NCBI GenBank assembly: GCA_963724695.1
Contig: CAVRVW010000003.1
Location: forward strand, 434,001-498,000
From: CAVQFD01 sp963724695
GTDB taxonomy: Bacteria > Acidobacteriota > Vicinamibacteria > Vicinamibacterales > CAVVIG01
Reading direction: 5' to 3'
DNA: 64,000 nucleotides
Positions 1-9,802 of the stretch are shown in pieces. The position numbers and the translations under genes were made by a program. The stretch's first letter is position 1. Every line of letters begins with the position of its first letter. A model generated the notes under the pieces. That model saw only the letters and a program-made list of their open reading frames with translations, did no database searches and was not told the origin of the DNA.

Positions 1-245
1 GCCAGGCCCTTCCGGGCGAGCGCGATCCGTCCACGCTGCCACGCGAAGCTCACCGGCGTCAGCTCCCGCTCGAGCCTCTGCTGCTCTTCGCCACTGAAGT
101 AGCGCGTCGAGGTGGCCTGATTGGGGTTGCCACGGACCCAGTCCGCGGTAAACGCCGTGAAGAAGTCGTCGATGGTGCGCTGCTGCGCGCCCGCTCCGCC
201 CACAGCCAGCCCCAGAGCGATCGCGGAGGCCACGATACGGGTCAT
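1..245 (-). CDS. DUF885 family secreted protein, N-terminal fragment
   Basis: Only the first 81 codons are in the window; the gene continues past the left edge. It opens with ATG at 245 and a short signal peptide ending near AGAQQ. The following segment (DDFFTAFTADWVRGNPNQA, then RYFSGEEQQRLERELTP) resembles the start of DUF885 proteins, a secreted or lipoprotein family related to metallopeptidases. It is the last gene of a minus-strand run of secreted proteins, 24 bp after the TraB/GumN gene. The family call rests on this N-terminal pattern alone; the metal-binding motif would lie outside the window. Confidence 0.7.
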   Translation of the reverse strand, partial: MTRIVASAIALGLAVGGAGAQQRTIDDFFTAFTADWVRGNPNQATSTRYFSGEEQQRLERELTPVSFAWQRGRIALARKGL

Positions 246-269
246 AGCGTCCTCACCTGTTGGCGGAAA

Positions 270-1164
270 CTACAGCTGCTCGACGGTGAAGCCAACGGAG
301 CGGAGCATTGCCAGCAGTCCATCCGGACCAATGAGATGCGCCGCGCCGACGACCACAAACGCCCGGCCGGGACGGGATGCCAGCGCGTCGATGCGCGGCA
401 GCCAGTTCCGATTGCGGTCGACCAGCAGCCGCTCGTACATGCGCGGGTCGGCTTTCAACTCCTGGAGCACCAGCCGCTCCATCCCCTCGAGATCACCGGT
501 CTTCCATGCGTCAGCGAGGCGCGTGACGTCGGCCATCTGTGTATCGAGCTCGCGCATCGTCTGCGCGAGCAGCCGTTCCTGGTCGGCATCGGGCAGTCCG
601 TCGAACCGCGAGATCTGAAACTCGATGGTCTCGAGCCCCTGGACCGGCTTGTTCTCGGCGCGCGCGCGGTCAAAGAAGTGGCGGTCGAGGCCCAGCTGGG
701 CGTCGAAGCCCGCTTTCTGCCACTCGGCGGCGAGCAGCGTCATGGCCAGCGCCCACGGCTTGAAGCGCTTCAGCGGCTCAATCGGCAAGCCCAGGCCCGC
801 CACTCTCTTCTGCACCAGCTCGAACGTCGCCGGTGACACGACGGTGTCGAGAGACTTGTCGGCCGGCAGCATCCCCCGCTTGAGCATCAACAGCTGCGCG
901 CTGGGCTCGAGCATCTGATCGAGGTCGACTTCCTCGACCAGGAGATCCGAGTCTTTGTAGGCCGCCTCCAGCGGCGGGCTCAGGGGATAGTACCTGCTCG
1001 GTCAGCATGTGTACGGAGCCGACCAGGTAGAGCGCACCCGACCCGCGGGTGGCCTTCCACAAGAAGTTGCGGCCCTGCGCGAGTGCGGGCGCGACCAGGG
1101 CAGCAACGAGGGCCGCGGTCGCGACGAGAGAGAGACACAGTCGTCCGAGCGCTCTTTCACGCAT
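270..1164 (-). CDS. TraB/GumN family protein (frameshifted)
   Basis: This is a TraB/GumN-family protein, a fold related to Tiki/TraB metalloproteases and probably acting outside the cytoplasm. It begins with MRERALGRLC and a hydrophobic signal segment. The family's first motif, YLVGSVHML, follows about 45 residues in. The C-terminal motif VGAAHLIGPDGLLAMLRSVG lies close to the end. Translation is broken near position 990: the frame reading SVHMLTEQV must shift to reach the frame reading YPLSPPLEAAYKDSDLLVEE. This is a small indel at GGTACTATCC, and the two halves together give normal family length. The start at 1164 is 8 bp after the stop of the upstream aminopeptidase gene, so the two are probably cotranscribed. 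Confidence 0.8.
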
Positions 1165-1172
1165 GTCGTGCG

Positions 1173-2648
1173 CTACGGTCGCCTGGCCATGAACGCCTCG
1201 ATCTCGGCCACGGTCCTCGGGACGGTGGACGACAGCCGCCGAAGGCCGGTGCTCTCGACCAGGAAGGAGTCCTCGATGCGCACGCCGATGTCCAGGTACC
1301 TGGTGACGGCTGGCTGAATCCTGGCGATGAGCGCCTGATTTTCCGGCGTCCGCGGCAGCGCGTCGAGAGCGCTTTGCCTGATGTAGAGCCCGGGTTCGAT
1401 CACGAAGCTCATCCCGGGCACGAGCGGCTTGCTCCGATCGCCCACGTCGTGGACGTCGAGGCCGATGTAGTGACACGTCCCGTGGGTGAACCACATGCGG
1501 TACTGGTCGCCCGTGGCGTCGGTGATGAGGCCGAGCTTGAGAAGGCCAGCCTTGAGCACGTCGGAGGCCTTGCGGTGGATGTCGAGCAGGGAGCCGCGGG
1601 CCGTGGCCACCTTGATGCCCTCCTCCTGGGCCTCGAGGACGAGCGAGTAGATCTCACGCTGCGGCCCCGAAAACGTCCCGCTGATCGGATAGGTCCGCGT
1701 GATATCACCGTGCATGAACTCGTAGTTGGCGGCAGCGTCAACGAGCAAGAGGTCGCCGGGCTGCATCTGGCGGATGCTTTCGGTGTAGTGCAGGATCGTG
1801 GCGTTTGGCCCGCTGCCGACGATCGACGGATAGCTCCATCCCGTCGCGCCGCGATCCATGAAGACATTTTCGATGGCCGCCTCGACCTGGTACTCCCAGA
1901 CACCGGGCTTGGCGCGGCGCATGCCCGCCATCTGCGCGTCGCTCGACACGGTCAGGCTCTTGATCAGGCTCTTCTGCTCGTAGGCGGTCTTGACGAGCCT
2001 GAGCTCCGTGATCATCGGCGTGGCATCGACCACCTGGAAGCCGGCGAACCGATCGCGGGCCCTGCGCGCAAACTCAGAGCCGGCGCCCAGGGCGTCACTT
2101 GTTGACCTTGCGTCGAGCAGCACGGCGAGCTTGGCGCGGCCCGCACCCAGCGCCGAGGCAAAGGCTTTGGATTCGGTTTCGTCCACCACTCCAGATGGCG
2201 CGCGGCTGAGCATGGCGCTCGCGAACGCGTCGAACTGCGTGACGGACAGCACCGTGCGAATTCCCGAGATCGCGCCCGCTTCCTCGGCGCTGAGGATGCG
2301 ACCGTTCCAGTGCTCGCGGAACGGGTCGCGATCCCGCACGAACAGGATTTCCTTCCGTGAGGCGTTGCCGGGCATCAGCACGAGGATCGTGTCGGCCTGA
2401 GTGATGCCGGTAAGGTAGTAGAGGTTGCTGTCTTGACGGTACTCGTAGCTCACGTCGAGCGAATAGGTGCGCGACGGCGCGCTCCACAAGATCAGCATGC
2501 TGTCGGGACCGAGCGTCTCCATCACGCGCGCCCGGCGCGCGGACAGGTCATCGCTGAGCTCGCTGGAGTACGCGGGAGACACCGCAACGCTGCCCGCACA
2601 GAGCGCGAGCGCGAGCATCAGGGATCGTTGGAGGTTCTTGGTCTGCAT
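1173..2648 (-). CDS. Secreted aminopeptidase P / Xaa-Pro peptidase (M24B)
   Basis: This intact 491-residue M24B metallopeptidase removes N-terminal residues that precede proline. Residues 1-29 form a signal peptide (MQTKNLQRSLMLALALCAG), so it acts in the periplasm or outside. Residues about 35-190 match the aminopeptidase P N-terminal domain and the rest is the pita-bread catalytic domain. All five expected metal ligands are visible: Asp in LLLVDAAANY, Asp in HGDITRTYP, His in THGTCHYIGLDVHDVG, Glu in FVIEPGLYI and Glu in GVRIEDSFLV. It is the first gene of the minus-strand run, and its promoter should lie in the AT-richer stretch around 2655-2685. Confidence 0.92.
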   Translation of the reverse strand: MQTKNLQRSLMLALALCAGSVAVSPAYSSELSDDLSARRARVMETLGPDSMLILWSAPSRTYSLDVSYEYRQDSNLYYLTGITQADTILVLMPGNASRKEILFVRDRDPFREHWNGRILSAEEAGAISGIRTVLSVTQFDAFASAMLSRAPSGVVDETESKAFASALGAGRAKLAVLLDARSTSDALGAGSEFARRARDRFAGFQVVDATPMITELRLVKTAYEQKSLIKSLTVSSDAQMAGMRRAKPGVWEYQVEAAIENVFMDRGATGWSYPSIVGSGPNATILHYTESIRQMQPGDLLLVDAAANYEFMHGDITRTYPISGTFSGPQREIYSLVLEAQEEGIKVATARGSLLDIHRKASDVLKAGLLKLGLITDATGDQYRMWFTHGTCHYIGLDVHDVGDRSKPLVPGMSFVIEPGLYIRQSALDALPRTPENQALIARIQPAVTRYLDIGVRIEDSFLVESTGLRRLSSTVPRTVAEIEAFMARRP

Positions 2649-2690
2649 CTGTCAGGTCTTTGAATTATAAGTAGCAAACGGCCCACAGGG

Positions 2691-2751
2691 GTCGGGTGGG
2701 TCGGGTAGGTCAGGTGGGTCGGGGGGGCAAGGTCGGGTGGGGCCGGGCGGG
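2691..2751. repeat. 9-bp G-rich minisatellite (GTCGGGTGG family)
   Basis: Degenerate tandem copies of a 9-bp unit (GTCGGGTGG, GTCGGGTAG, GTCAGGTGG, GTCGGGGGG) fill most of the divergent spacer between the aminopeptidase gene and addB. The same unit family recurs inside addA (9055-9195) and inside a glycosyltransferase gene (40855-40893). The runs of three or more G's could allow quadruplex formation on the plus strand. Confidence 0.85.
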
Positions 2752-2766
2752 GGATTCCGGGGACGA

Positions 2767-5700
2767 ATGGCGATTCGGCTGATTTCATCGGGCTCGGCCG
2801 CGGCGCGGCGCGCGGCGGCCGCCGCGTTTCTTTCCAGCCGAGGCGCCGCCGAGGAGGCACTGATCGTCGGCGCCTCGCGCGGCGCGGCCGACGATCTGGC
2901 GCGCCACCTCGCACGCCAGGCCGGAGCCACCTTCGGCCTGACCCGGTTCTCGTTGACCGAGCTGGCCTCTCGTGCGGCGGTGTCCCGCCTCGCGGCCCGG
3001 GTTCCGGGCGGCGATCCCGAAGCCGTGGCCGCACGGGCTGTCTTCGATGCGACGGCCGCCAACGAGCTCGACTACTTTGCGCCCGTGTCGGCGATGCCCG
3101 GGTTTGCCAGGGCTCTGGCGCGCACGATCCACGAGCTCAGGCTCGCCGGCGTCGACGGCGGCCGGCTGATGGACGGAGGGCCGGCGACGGCCGATATCGG
3201 GCGCCTGCTGGCGCGCGTCGAAGACCAGCTGGCGCGCGCGTCCGCGCTCGACCGCGCCGGCCTTTTCCGGCTGGCCGCCGAGGCCTGTGCGGGCTTTCGG
3301 TGGGCAGGTCTCAAGACCGTCTTCCTGGACGTCCCGCTCGAGTCCCGCGCCGAGCGCGCCTTCGCCGCCGCGATCCTGTCGCGGGCGCCCGAGGCGCTGG
3401 CCACTGTCCCGGACGGTGACGAGCGCGCCCGTGCGGCGCTCCTCGAGATGGGCGCGATACCCGGAGACGCGCCCGCGCCACTCGACACCGAGTCCGATCT
3501 CTCGCACCTCCGCAGGTACGTCTTCACGAGCGAGCGGCCGCCTCAGCGGTCTCGTGCGGGCGATGTCGTGCTGTTCTCCGCTCCTGGAGAAGGCCGGGAG
3601 GCGGTCGAGATCGTGCGCCGCATCCTCGACGAGGCCCAGCGAGGCGTCCCGTTCGACGAGATGGCTGTGCTGTTGCGGGCGCCGCAGCACTACCTCGGCT
3701 TGTTGGAGCATGCGTGCGCCAGAGGCGGAGTGCCCGTGTACTTCGATCGGGGCACGAGCCGCCCCGACCCGGCCGGCCGCGCGTTCGTCGCGCTCCTCTC
3801 GTGTGCGGTCGAGGGGTTGTCGGCGCGACGGTTCGATGAGTACCTCTCCCTGGGCCAGGTTCCGCCCATAGAGTCGATGCCAGATGCCGGCGCGTCGGCT
3901 GGCCGCGTCGTCCGATCGCGCGACGAAGCCGTCGAATCGCTGACGGCCCTCGCGGCAGACGACCAGGGCACGACGGCCGACACCGCGGTCCCTGAGGCAC
4001 ATCCCGACGATGCGGATCCAGATGGGGCCGTAGTGGCGGGGACGCTGCGATCGCCCTGGAAGTGGGAAGAGCTGATCGTCGAGTCTGCGGTGATCGGCGG
4101 GCGCACGCGCGGCGAGGGCCGCGATCGGTGGCGCCGGCGCCTCAACGGGCTCGAAGCCGACTACCGGTTCCGCCTCGACGAAATCCGGCGGGAGGAGCCG
4201 GAATCGCCGCGCATCCCGCGCTTCGAGCGCGAGCTCGCCAACCTGCGGCACCTGCGCCGCTTTGCGCTGCCGATCATCGACGCGCTCGCCGAGTGGCCGG
4301 TGGCATCCGTCTGGGGGGAGTGGCTGGAACGGTTCGGCGTGCTGGCCGGCCGCGTGTTGAAGCGGCCGGCGCGCGTGCTCGACACGCTGGCCGGCCTGCG
4401 GCCGATGGCGGACGTCGGGCCGGTGACGCTCGAGGAAGCGCGCGATGTCCTTCACGATCGACTCGTCGCGCTCGACTGGGATCCGCCGGCCCGCCGGTAC
4501 GGGCGCGTGTTCGTCGGCACTCCGCATCAGGCGCGCGGCCGGACGTTCCGTGTGGTGTTCGTGCCCGGGCTTGCGGAGCGTGTGGTGCCGCAACGGCCCC
4601 GCGAAGACCCGCTGCTGCTCGACGAGTTGCGCGGGCAGCTCGATGCGGCGCTGACCCGGCAGGCCGACCGTGCGGCGGCCGAGCGCCTGCTGCTCAAGGT
4701 GGCGATTGGCGCGGCCGGCGAGCGGCTGTATCTGTCCTATCCGCGGCTGGAGGTCGGCGCCGAGATGCGCGCACGCGTGCCGTCGTTCTACGCCCTCGAC
4801 GTGATGCGCGCGATTACCGGGACGGTGCCCGACCACCGGGTGCTGGCGACGCGGGCGGCCGACGAGGCCGGCGCAAGCCTCGCATGGCCGGCGCCCGCCG
4901 ATCCCGATCGCGCCATCGACGATCTCGAGCACGACCTCGCCATGCTCCGGCCGCTTCTCGACTCGCGCGATCCCGCATCGGTCCGGGGCCATGCGCACTA
5001 CCTTCTCGGCCTCAACGACGCCCTCCGGCGATCGGTCGTCGGCCGGTGGGCGCGCGGCCGCGCGGCCTGGTCCGACAGCGACGGCCTCGTCCGGGTCACG
5101 CCAGGGATCGCGGCTTCGATCGCGGCGAACCGTCTGCGCGCGCGCAAGTATTCGCTGTCGGCGCTGCAGCGCTACGCCACGTGCCCCTATCAGTTTCTGC
5201 TGTCGACGATTCACCGCCTCGAGCCCTGGGAGGACCCCGAACCCATCGTGCGCCTCGATCCGCTGACGCGCGGCAGCCTGTTCCACGCCGTGCAAGCCGA
5301 GTTCTCGCGCACGCTCCAGTCCGAAGGCCGGCTGCCGGTCACCCACGACACCGTGCCCGCCGCGTTGACGACCCTGGGCGGTGTGCTGCGCAGAGTCGCC
5401 GGGGAGTACGAAGAGAAGCTGGCGCCGGCGATCGAACGTGTGTGGCGCGACGAGATCGAGGAGCTCGGCCGCGACTTGGGCATCTGGGTGACGAAGCTGG
5501 CCGACACCGCCGAGTGGGTGGGCGAGTATTTCGAGTTCAGCTTCGGCTTGAACGACGACGGGCGCGATCCGAGGAGCCTCAAGGATCCCATTCTCGTCGA
5601 CGGCAGATTCCTGCTCCATGGTTCGGTGGATCTGATCGAGCGCCACGCCGGAACCGGCGCACTGCGCGTGACGGATCACAAGACCGGCAGGAACCGTTCG

Positions 5701-6057
5701 AACGATCAGCTGATTGTCGACGGCGGCAAAGTGCTGCAGCCCGTGCTCTACAGCGTGGCCGTGGCGCACGGGCTGGGCCAGCCCGTCGCCTCCGGCCGGC
5801 TGTACTACTGCACGACAGCGGGCGGCTTCGGCGAACGCGACATCCCGATCGACGACTACGCCAGACGGCAGGGGCTCGAGGTCCTGACGATCGTCGATCG
5901 CGCCGTGGAGCAGGGGTTCCTGGCGGCGGCGCCATCCGAACGTGCCTGCACCTGGTGCGACTTTCGCGCGGCGTGCGGGCCCCGCGAGGAAGAGCGCGTC
6001 GCACACAAGGCCAAGGACCGGCTCGCTGATCTCGCGGCGCTGAGGTCCATGCGATGA
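2767..6057 (+). CDS. addB: AddB-like subunit with inactive helicase and Fe-S PD-(D/E)XK nuclease
   Basis: This protein of about 1,096 residues is the AddB-type partner of the AddAB double-strand-break resection complex. The N-terminal helicase half is degenerate: the P-loop position reads LIVGASRGAADD, without a Walker lysine. The C-terminal third is a RecB-type nuclease: His in GSLFHAVQAEF, Asp in GSVDLIE, the D-x-K core DHKTG, and Q in QPVLYSVA. Four cysteines that would hold an iron-sulfur cluster are visible, one in YATCPYQF and three in CTWCDFRAAC. ATG at 2767 (MAIRLISSGS) is preferred over 2737, which would start inside the G-rich array. The stop overlaps the addA start by ATGA, so the two are translationally coupled. 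Confidence 0.88.
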   Translation: MAIRLISSGSAAARRAAAAAFLSSRGAAEEALIVGASRGAADDLARHLARQAGATFGLTRFSLTELASRAAVSRLAARVPGGDPEAVAARAVFDATAANELDYFAPVSAMPGFARALARTIHELRLAGVDGGRLMDGGPATADIGRLLARVEDQLARASALDRAGLFRLAAEACAGFRWAGLKTVFLDVPLESRAERAFAAAILSRAPEALATVPDGDERARAALLEMGAIPGDAPAPLDTESDLSHLRRYVFTSERPPQRSRAGDVVLFSAPGEGREAVEIVRRILDEAQRGVPFDEMAVLLRAPQHYLGLLEHACARGGVPVYFDRGTSRPDPAGRAFVALLSCAVEGLSARRFDEYLSLGQVPPIESMPDAGASAGRVVRSRDEAVESLTALAADDQGTTADTAVPEAHPDDADPDGAVVAGTLRSPWKWEELIVESAVIGGRTRGEGRDRWRRRLNGLEADYRFRLDEIRREEPESPRIPRFERELANLRHLRRFALPIIDALAEWPVASVWGEWLERFGVLAGRVLKRPARVLDTLAGLRPMADVGPVTLEEARDVLHDRLVALDWDPPARRYGRVFVGTPHQARGRTFRVVFVPGLAERVVPQRPREDPLLLDELRGQLDAALTRQADRAAAERLLLKVAIGAAGERLYLSYPRLEVGAEMRARVPSFYALDVMRAITGTVPDHRVLATRAADEAGASLAWPAPADPDRAIDDLEHDLAMLRPLLDSRDPASVRGHAHYLLGLNDALRRSVVGRWARGRAAWSDSDGLVRVTPGIAASIAANRLRARKYSLSALQRYATCPYQFLLSTIHRLEPWEDPEPIVRLDPLTRGSLFHAVQAEFSRTLQSEGRLPVTHDTVPAALTTLGGVLRRVAGEYEEKLAPAIERVWRDEIEELGRDLGIWVTKLADTAEWVGEYFEFSFGLNDDGRDPRSLKDPILVDGRFLLHGSVDLIERHAGTGALRVTDHKTGRNRSNDQLIVDGGKVLQPVLYSVAVAHGLGQPVASGRLYYCTTAGGFGERDIPIDDYARRQGLEVLTIVDRAVEQGFLAAAPSERACTWCDFRAACGPREEERVAHKAKDRLADLAALRSMR

Positions 6058-9000
6058 CCCATGTCGATGCTGAGGCCCGTGCGGCGATCAAAGACGCGCT
6101 CGACGACACGCTGATCGTCGAGGCGGCTGCCGGCACGGGCAAGACCACCGAGCTCGTGCGGAGGATTCTGAGGGTCCTCGAGACCGATCGCGCGAAGATG
6201 GTCGAGATTGTCGCCGTCACGTTCACGGAGAAGGCGGCTGGCGAGCTCAAGCTGCGGCTGCGCGAATCGCTCGAGAACCAGCGCGCCGCCGCCGAGACTG
6301 GCGGTCAGGCCGACGTCAAGGCACGGCTCGATCTCGCGCTCGAGACGCTCGAAGAGGCGCACGTCAACACGATCCACGGCTTCTGCGCGGACCTCCTCCG
6401 CGAGCGTCCGGTCGAGGCCAGGGTGGACCCGTTGTTCGCCGTCCTCACCGAGCCGCAGGCAGCGCGCCTGTACTCGCGCGCCTTCCGCGACTGGCTCCAG
6501 GAGGCGCTGCAGGACCCCCCGGAAGGGGTTCGCCGCGCGCTCAAACGGACGAGCGGAGGGGCATTCTTCGGCGGCGGCAGCGACGGCCCGATCGATCGCC
6601 TCGAAGGCGCCGGCCGCCAGCTGGCGGAAGGCCGGGACTTTCCGGCGCCCTGGACGCGAAGGCCCTTCAATCGGACGCTCGAGATCGAGCGCCTTGTGGA
6701 GGCCTTGCACGCGTTCGCCGATCTCACCACCGCGCCGGCGTCGGAGCGCGACAACCTGTTTGCCGACACTGCCGGAGCGCGAAGGCTGAGCCGGCAGATT
6801 CGCCTCGAGCAGTCCTTCGGGCAGATCGAGCACGACGCGTGGGAAGCCCGCCTCGTCGACCTCGTGCGCGATTGGCGGTTCGCCCGCCCGCGAAAAGGCT
6901 CCGGCTACAAGTTCGGCGCCACGGCGACGCGCACCGAGGTGCTCGCCGCCCGGGACACCCTCTTCGCCGACCTGCAGCAATTCCGCAAGGACGCCGACGC
7001 GGACCTGGCCGCGTGCCTGCAAGGCGAGCTGGCTGGGGCGACCGCCAGGTACCAGGCGGTCAAAGCCTCGGCCGGCGCCCTGGATTTCGCCGACCTGCTG
7101 GCGCGTGCCCGCGATCTCCTCAAGACCAACGACAGCGTCCGGCGCCACCTGCAGGAGAAGTTCAAGCGCATCTTCGTGGACGAGTTCCAGGATACGGATC
7201 CCGTGCAGGCCGAGATCCTGCTGCTCCTGGCCGCCGACGATCCGGCAGCCGACCGGTGGGATCGCGTCCGACCGAGGCCAGGCAAACTCTTCCTGGTCGG
7301 CGACCCGAAGCAGGCGATCTATCGATTCCGGGGCACCGACGTCGGGACGTACTGGCGCGTGGGCCGGCATCTCCAGGCACAGGGCGGCCGCGTGGTGCAG
7401 CTGACGACCAGCTACCGCAGCGTGCCCGGCATCCAGCGGTTCGTCAACGCCGCGTTCGCGCCCGCGATGGTCGCCAACGATGTGACGCTGCAGGCGGACT
7501 ACGTCCCGCTGTCGCCGTCACGCCCCGGAATCGCCACGCAGCCCCCGGTCGTGGTGCTGCCCGTCCCGCGGCCCTACTCCGGCCGAGGGCAGCTCCGGGC
7601 ATCGGCCAAGGCGGTCGAAGAGTCGCTGCCCGACGCCGTCGGAGCGTTCATCGCCTGGCTCGTCGATCCCGCGCACGGCTGGATGGTCGACGGGATGCCG
7701 CTGCAGCCCAGACACATCGCCGTCCTGTTCCGCCGCTTCTCGAGCTTCGACAAGGACATCACGCGCCCGTACACCGACGCCATGGAAGCGCGCGGCGTGC
7801 CGCACCTGCTCGTCGGCGGCAAGTCCTTCCACGGGCGCGAAGAGGTCGAGACGATGCGCGCGGCGCTTGCGGCGATCGAATGGCCCGACGACGAGCTCTC
7901 GGTGTTTGCGACGCTCAAAGGCTCGCTCTTCGCGATCGACGATGCGCACCTGCTGGAGTTCAGGCATCGCTTCCATGTGCTGCACCCGTTCAGGGTGCCG
8001 AAGGAGCTTGGCGGCAACTCGGGGCAGGAGCTGGTGCTGACGGCCGAGCCGACGACGCACCTGCAGCCCATCGCCGACATCCTGCGCCTGCTGCAACAGC
8101 TGCACCGGCAGCGCAACTACCGGCCCGTCGCCGACACCATCTCGCGGTTGCTCGCAGAAACTCGCGCGCACGTCGGGTTCATCCTTCGGCAGTCCGGGGA
8201 GCAGGCGCTGGCGAACGTGCTGCACGTGGCCGAACTGGCGCGGCAGTACGAGGCGGGCGGCGGCATTTCGTTTCGGGGCTTCATCGACGAACTGAGGACA
8301 GCGGCCGAATCGGAAGCAGCCGAGGCGCCGATTCTCGAAGAGAGCAGCGACGGGGTCCGCCTGATGACCGTGCACAAGGCCAAGGGCCTCGAGTTTCCGG
8401 TCGTGATCCTGGCGGACCTGACGTGCAAGATGAGCCGCGGCGAGGCCAGCCGGTACCTGGACGCGGATCGACACCTGCTGGCGATGAAGATCGGCGGATG
8501 GGCCCCGCACGAGCTGCACGAGCACGAGGCTGAAGAGGTGGCGCGAGACGAGGCCGAAGGCGTGCGCCTGGCCTACGTCGCCGCCACGCGTGCACGGGAC
8601 CTGCTCGTGGTGCCCGCGCTCGGCGACGGCGCCTGGGACGGGGGCTGGTTCGCGCCCCTGAACGACGCGATCTACCCGCCGGCGGCGGGCCGTCGCAGTG
8701 CCGGTCGGGGCCCGGGGTGCCCGCCGTTCAAGTCCAAGGACACCGTGCTGGAGCGACCGAACAACGAAACGGCGGGTTCCTTCACCGTCTGTCCCGGCCT
8801 CCACACGATGGGCGACGATCCGAGCACGACGTACGACGTGGTGTGGTGGGACCCCAGTGCGCTTTCGCTTGGCGCCAGGCCGTCGTTTGGCGTCCGCCGC
8901 GACGATCTAATCGTCAAGGACGTGCCGAAGCACGTGGTGGCCGATGGGCGGAGCCGGTACGACCGATGGCGCCTGGCGCGGGCCGATGCGCTCGACGCCG

Positions 9001-9646
9001 GAAGGGTGCCGAGCATCGACATTCGGACGGCTCGAGAGTACACGGCCGACGAGCCAGGGCAGGCAGGGCAGGCAGAGCAGGTGGGGCTGAGAGAGGTACA
9101 GGGTCAGGAGGGTCTGGCGGGTCAGGTGGGGCTGGAGACGGGTCAGGAGGGTCGCGGTCAGGTGGGTCTGGTAGGGTCGAGGGGCTGGCAGGGCAGGCGG
9201 GAGGCGCGGCGTTCGGCGTGCTCGTGCACGCGGTGCTGGCGCTCACGCCGTTCGATGCAGATGCACGCGCATTGCGCGAGCTGACGGCAGTGGAGGCACG
9301 CGTGCTCGGGTTGAGCGACGTGGACGCGGCTCGGGCTGCCGCGGCTGTCGAGCGCGTGTTGACGCACGACCTGCTGCAACGCGCACGGGCGGCCCAGGCC
9401 AGAGGGTCCTGCCGTCGCGAAACGCCCGTGACCCTGCTCCTGCCCGACGGCGTGCTGGTCGAAGGCGTCGTCGACCTGGCCTTCGAAGAGCCGGGCGGAT
9501 GGATGGTCGTGGACTACAAGACGGATCGCGACTTGGAAGGCGACGGCCTGGCGCGCTACCGGCGCCAGGTCGCGATCTACGCACAGGCGATCGCCACGGC
9601 AACCGGACAGAATGCTTCAGGTGTGATCCTCCATATCGAGACTTAG
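6054..9646 (+). CDS. addA: AddA-like UvrD-type helicase-nuclease (frameshift in repeat linker)
   Basis: This is the ATP-driven superfamily 1 helicase and nuclease of the AddAB recombination complex. Helicase motifs are intact: Walker A AAAGTGKTT, motif II FVDEFQDTDPVQ, motif V LMTVHKAKGLEFP and motif VI LAYVAATRARDLL. The C-terminal RecB nuclease is also complete (FGVLVHAVLAL, GVVDLAFEEPG, VVDYKTD, YRRQVAIYAQAI), but in another frame. The change of frame happens between about 9055 and 9200, inside a 9-bp repeat array. In the nuclease frame that array encodes a Gly/Ser-rich linker (GSGGSGGAGDGSGG). The last codons and the TAG stop at 9644-9646 lie within a second repeat array, so the original C-terminus may have been altered. 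Confidence 0.87.
9055..9195. repeat. 9-bp minisatellite inside addA
   Basis: This G-rich tract is built from GTCAGGAGG, GTCTGGCGG and GTCAGGTGG units. It lies between the helicase and nuclease domains of addA. Most units are 9 bp, which preserves the reading frame and codes Gly/Ser-rich sequence. One 6-bp unit and a 3-bp addition are visible. The proximal part (GGCAGGGCAGGCAGAGCAGG) is where the reading frame appears to slip. Confidence 0.85.
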
Positions 9647-9736
9647 GATTGAGGGACTTCGGATTGAGGGACTTGGGACTGAGGGACTTCGGATTGAGGG
9701 ACTTGGGACTGAGGGACTTCGGATTGAGGACTGTCG
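9643..9736. repeat. 15-bp tandem repeat starting at the addA stop codon
   Basis: Two alternating 15-bp units, GAGGGACTTCGGATT and GAGGGACTTGGGACT, make about six copies. The first, degenerate unit contains the addA stop codon (ACTTAGGATT). Confidence 0.92.
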
Positions 9737-9802
9737 ATCTCGAGCCATCCCGATCGACAATATGAAGAGACGGCACAAGTTCACGTTGACAAGGAGCGCG
9801 TC

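Noticed and set aside
2785..6006. A long open frame of over 1,000 codons on the minus strand.
   Set aside because: It is the antisense shadow of addB, caused by very high third-position GC. It has no recognisable domains, while the plus strand has complete nuclease motifs. Similar antisense frames opposite other genes were left out for the same reason.
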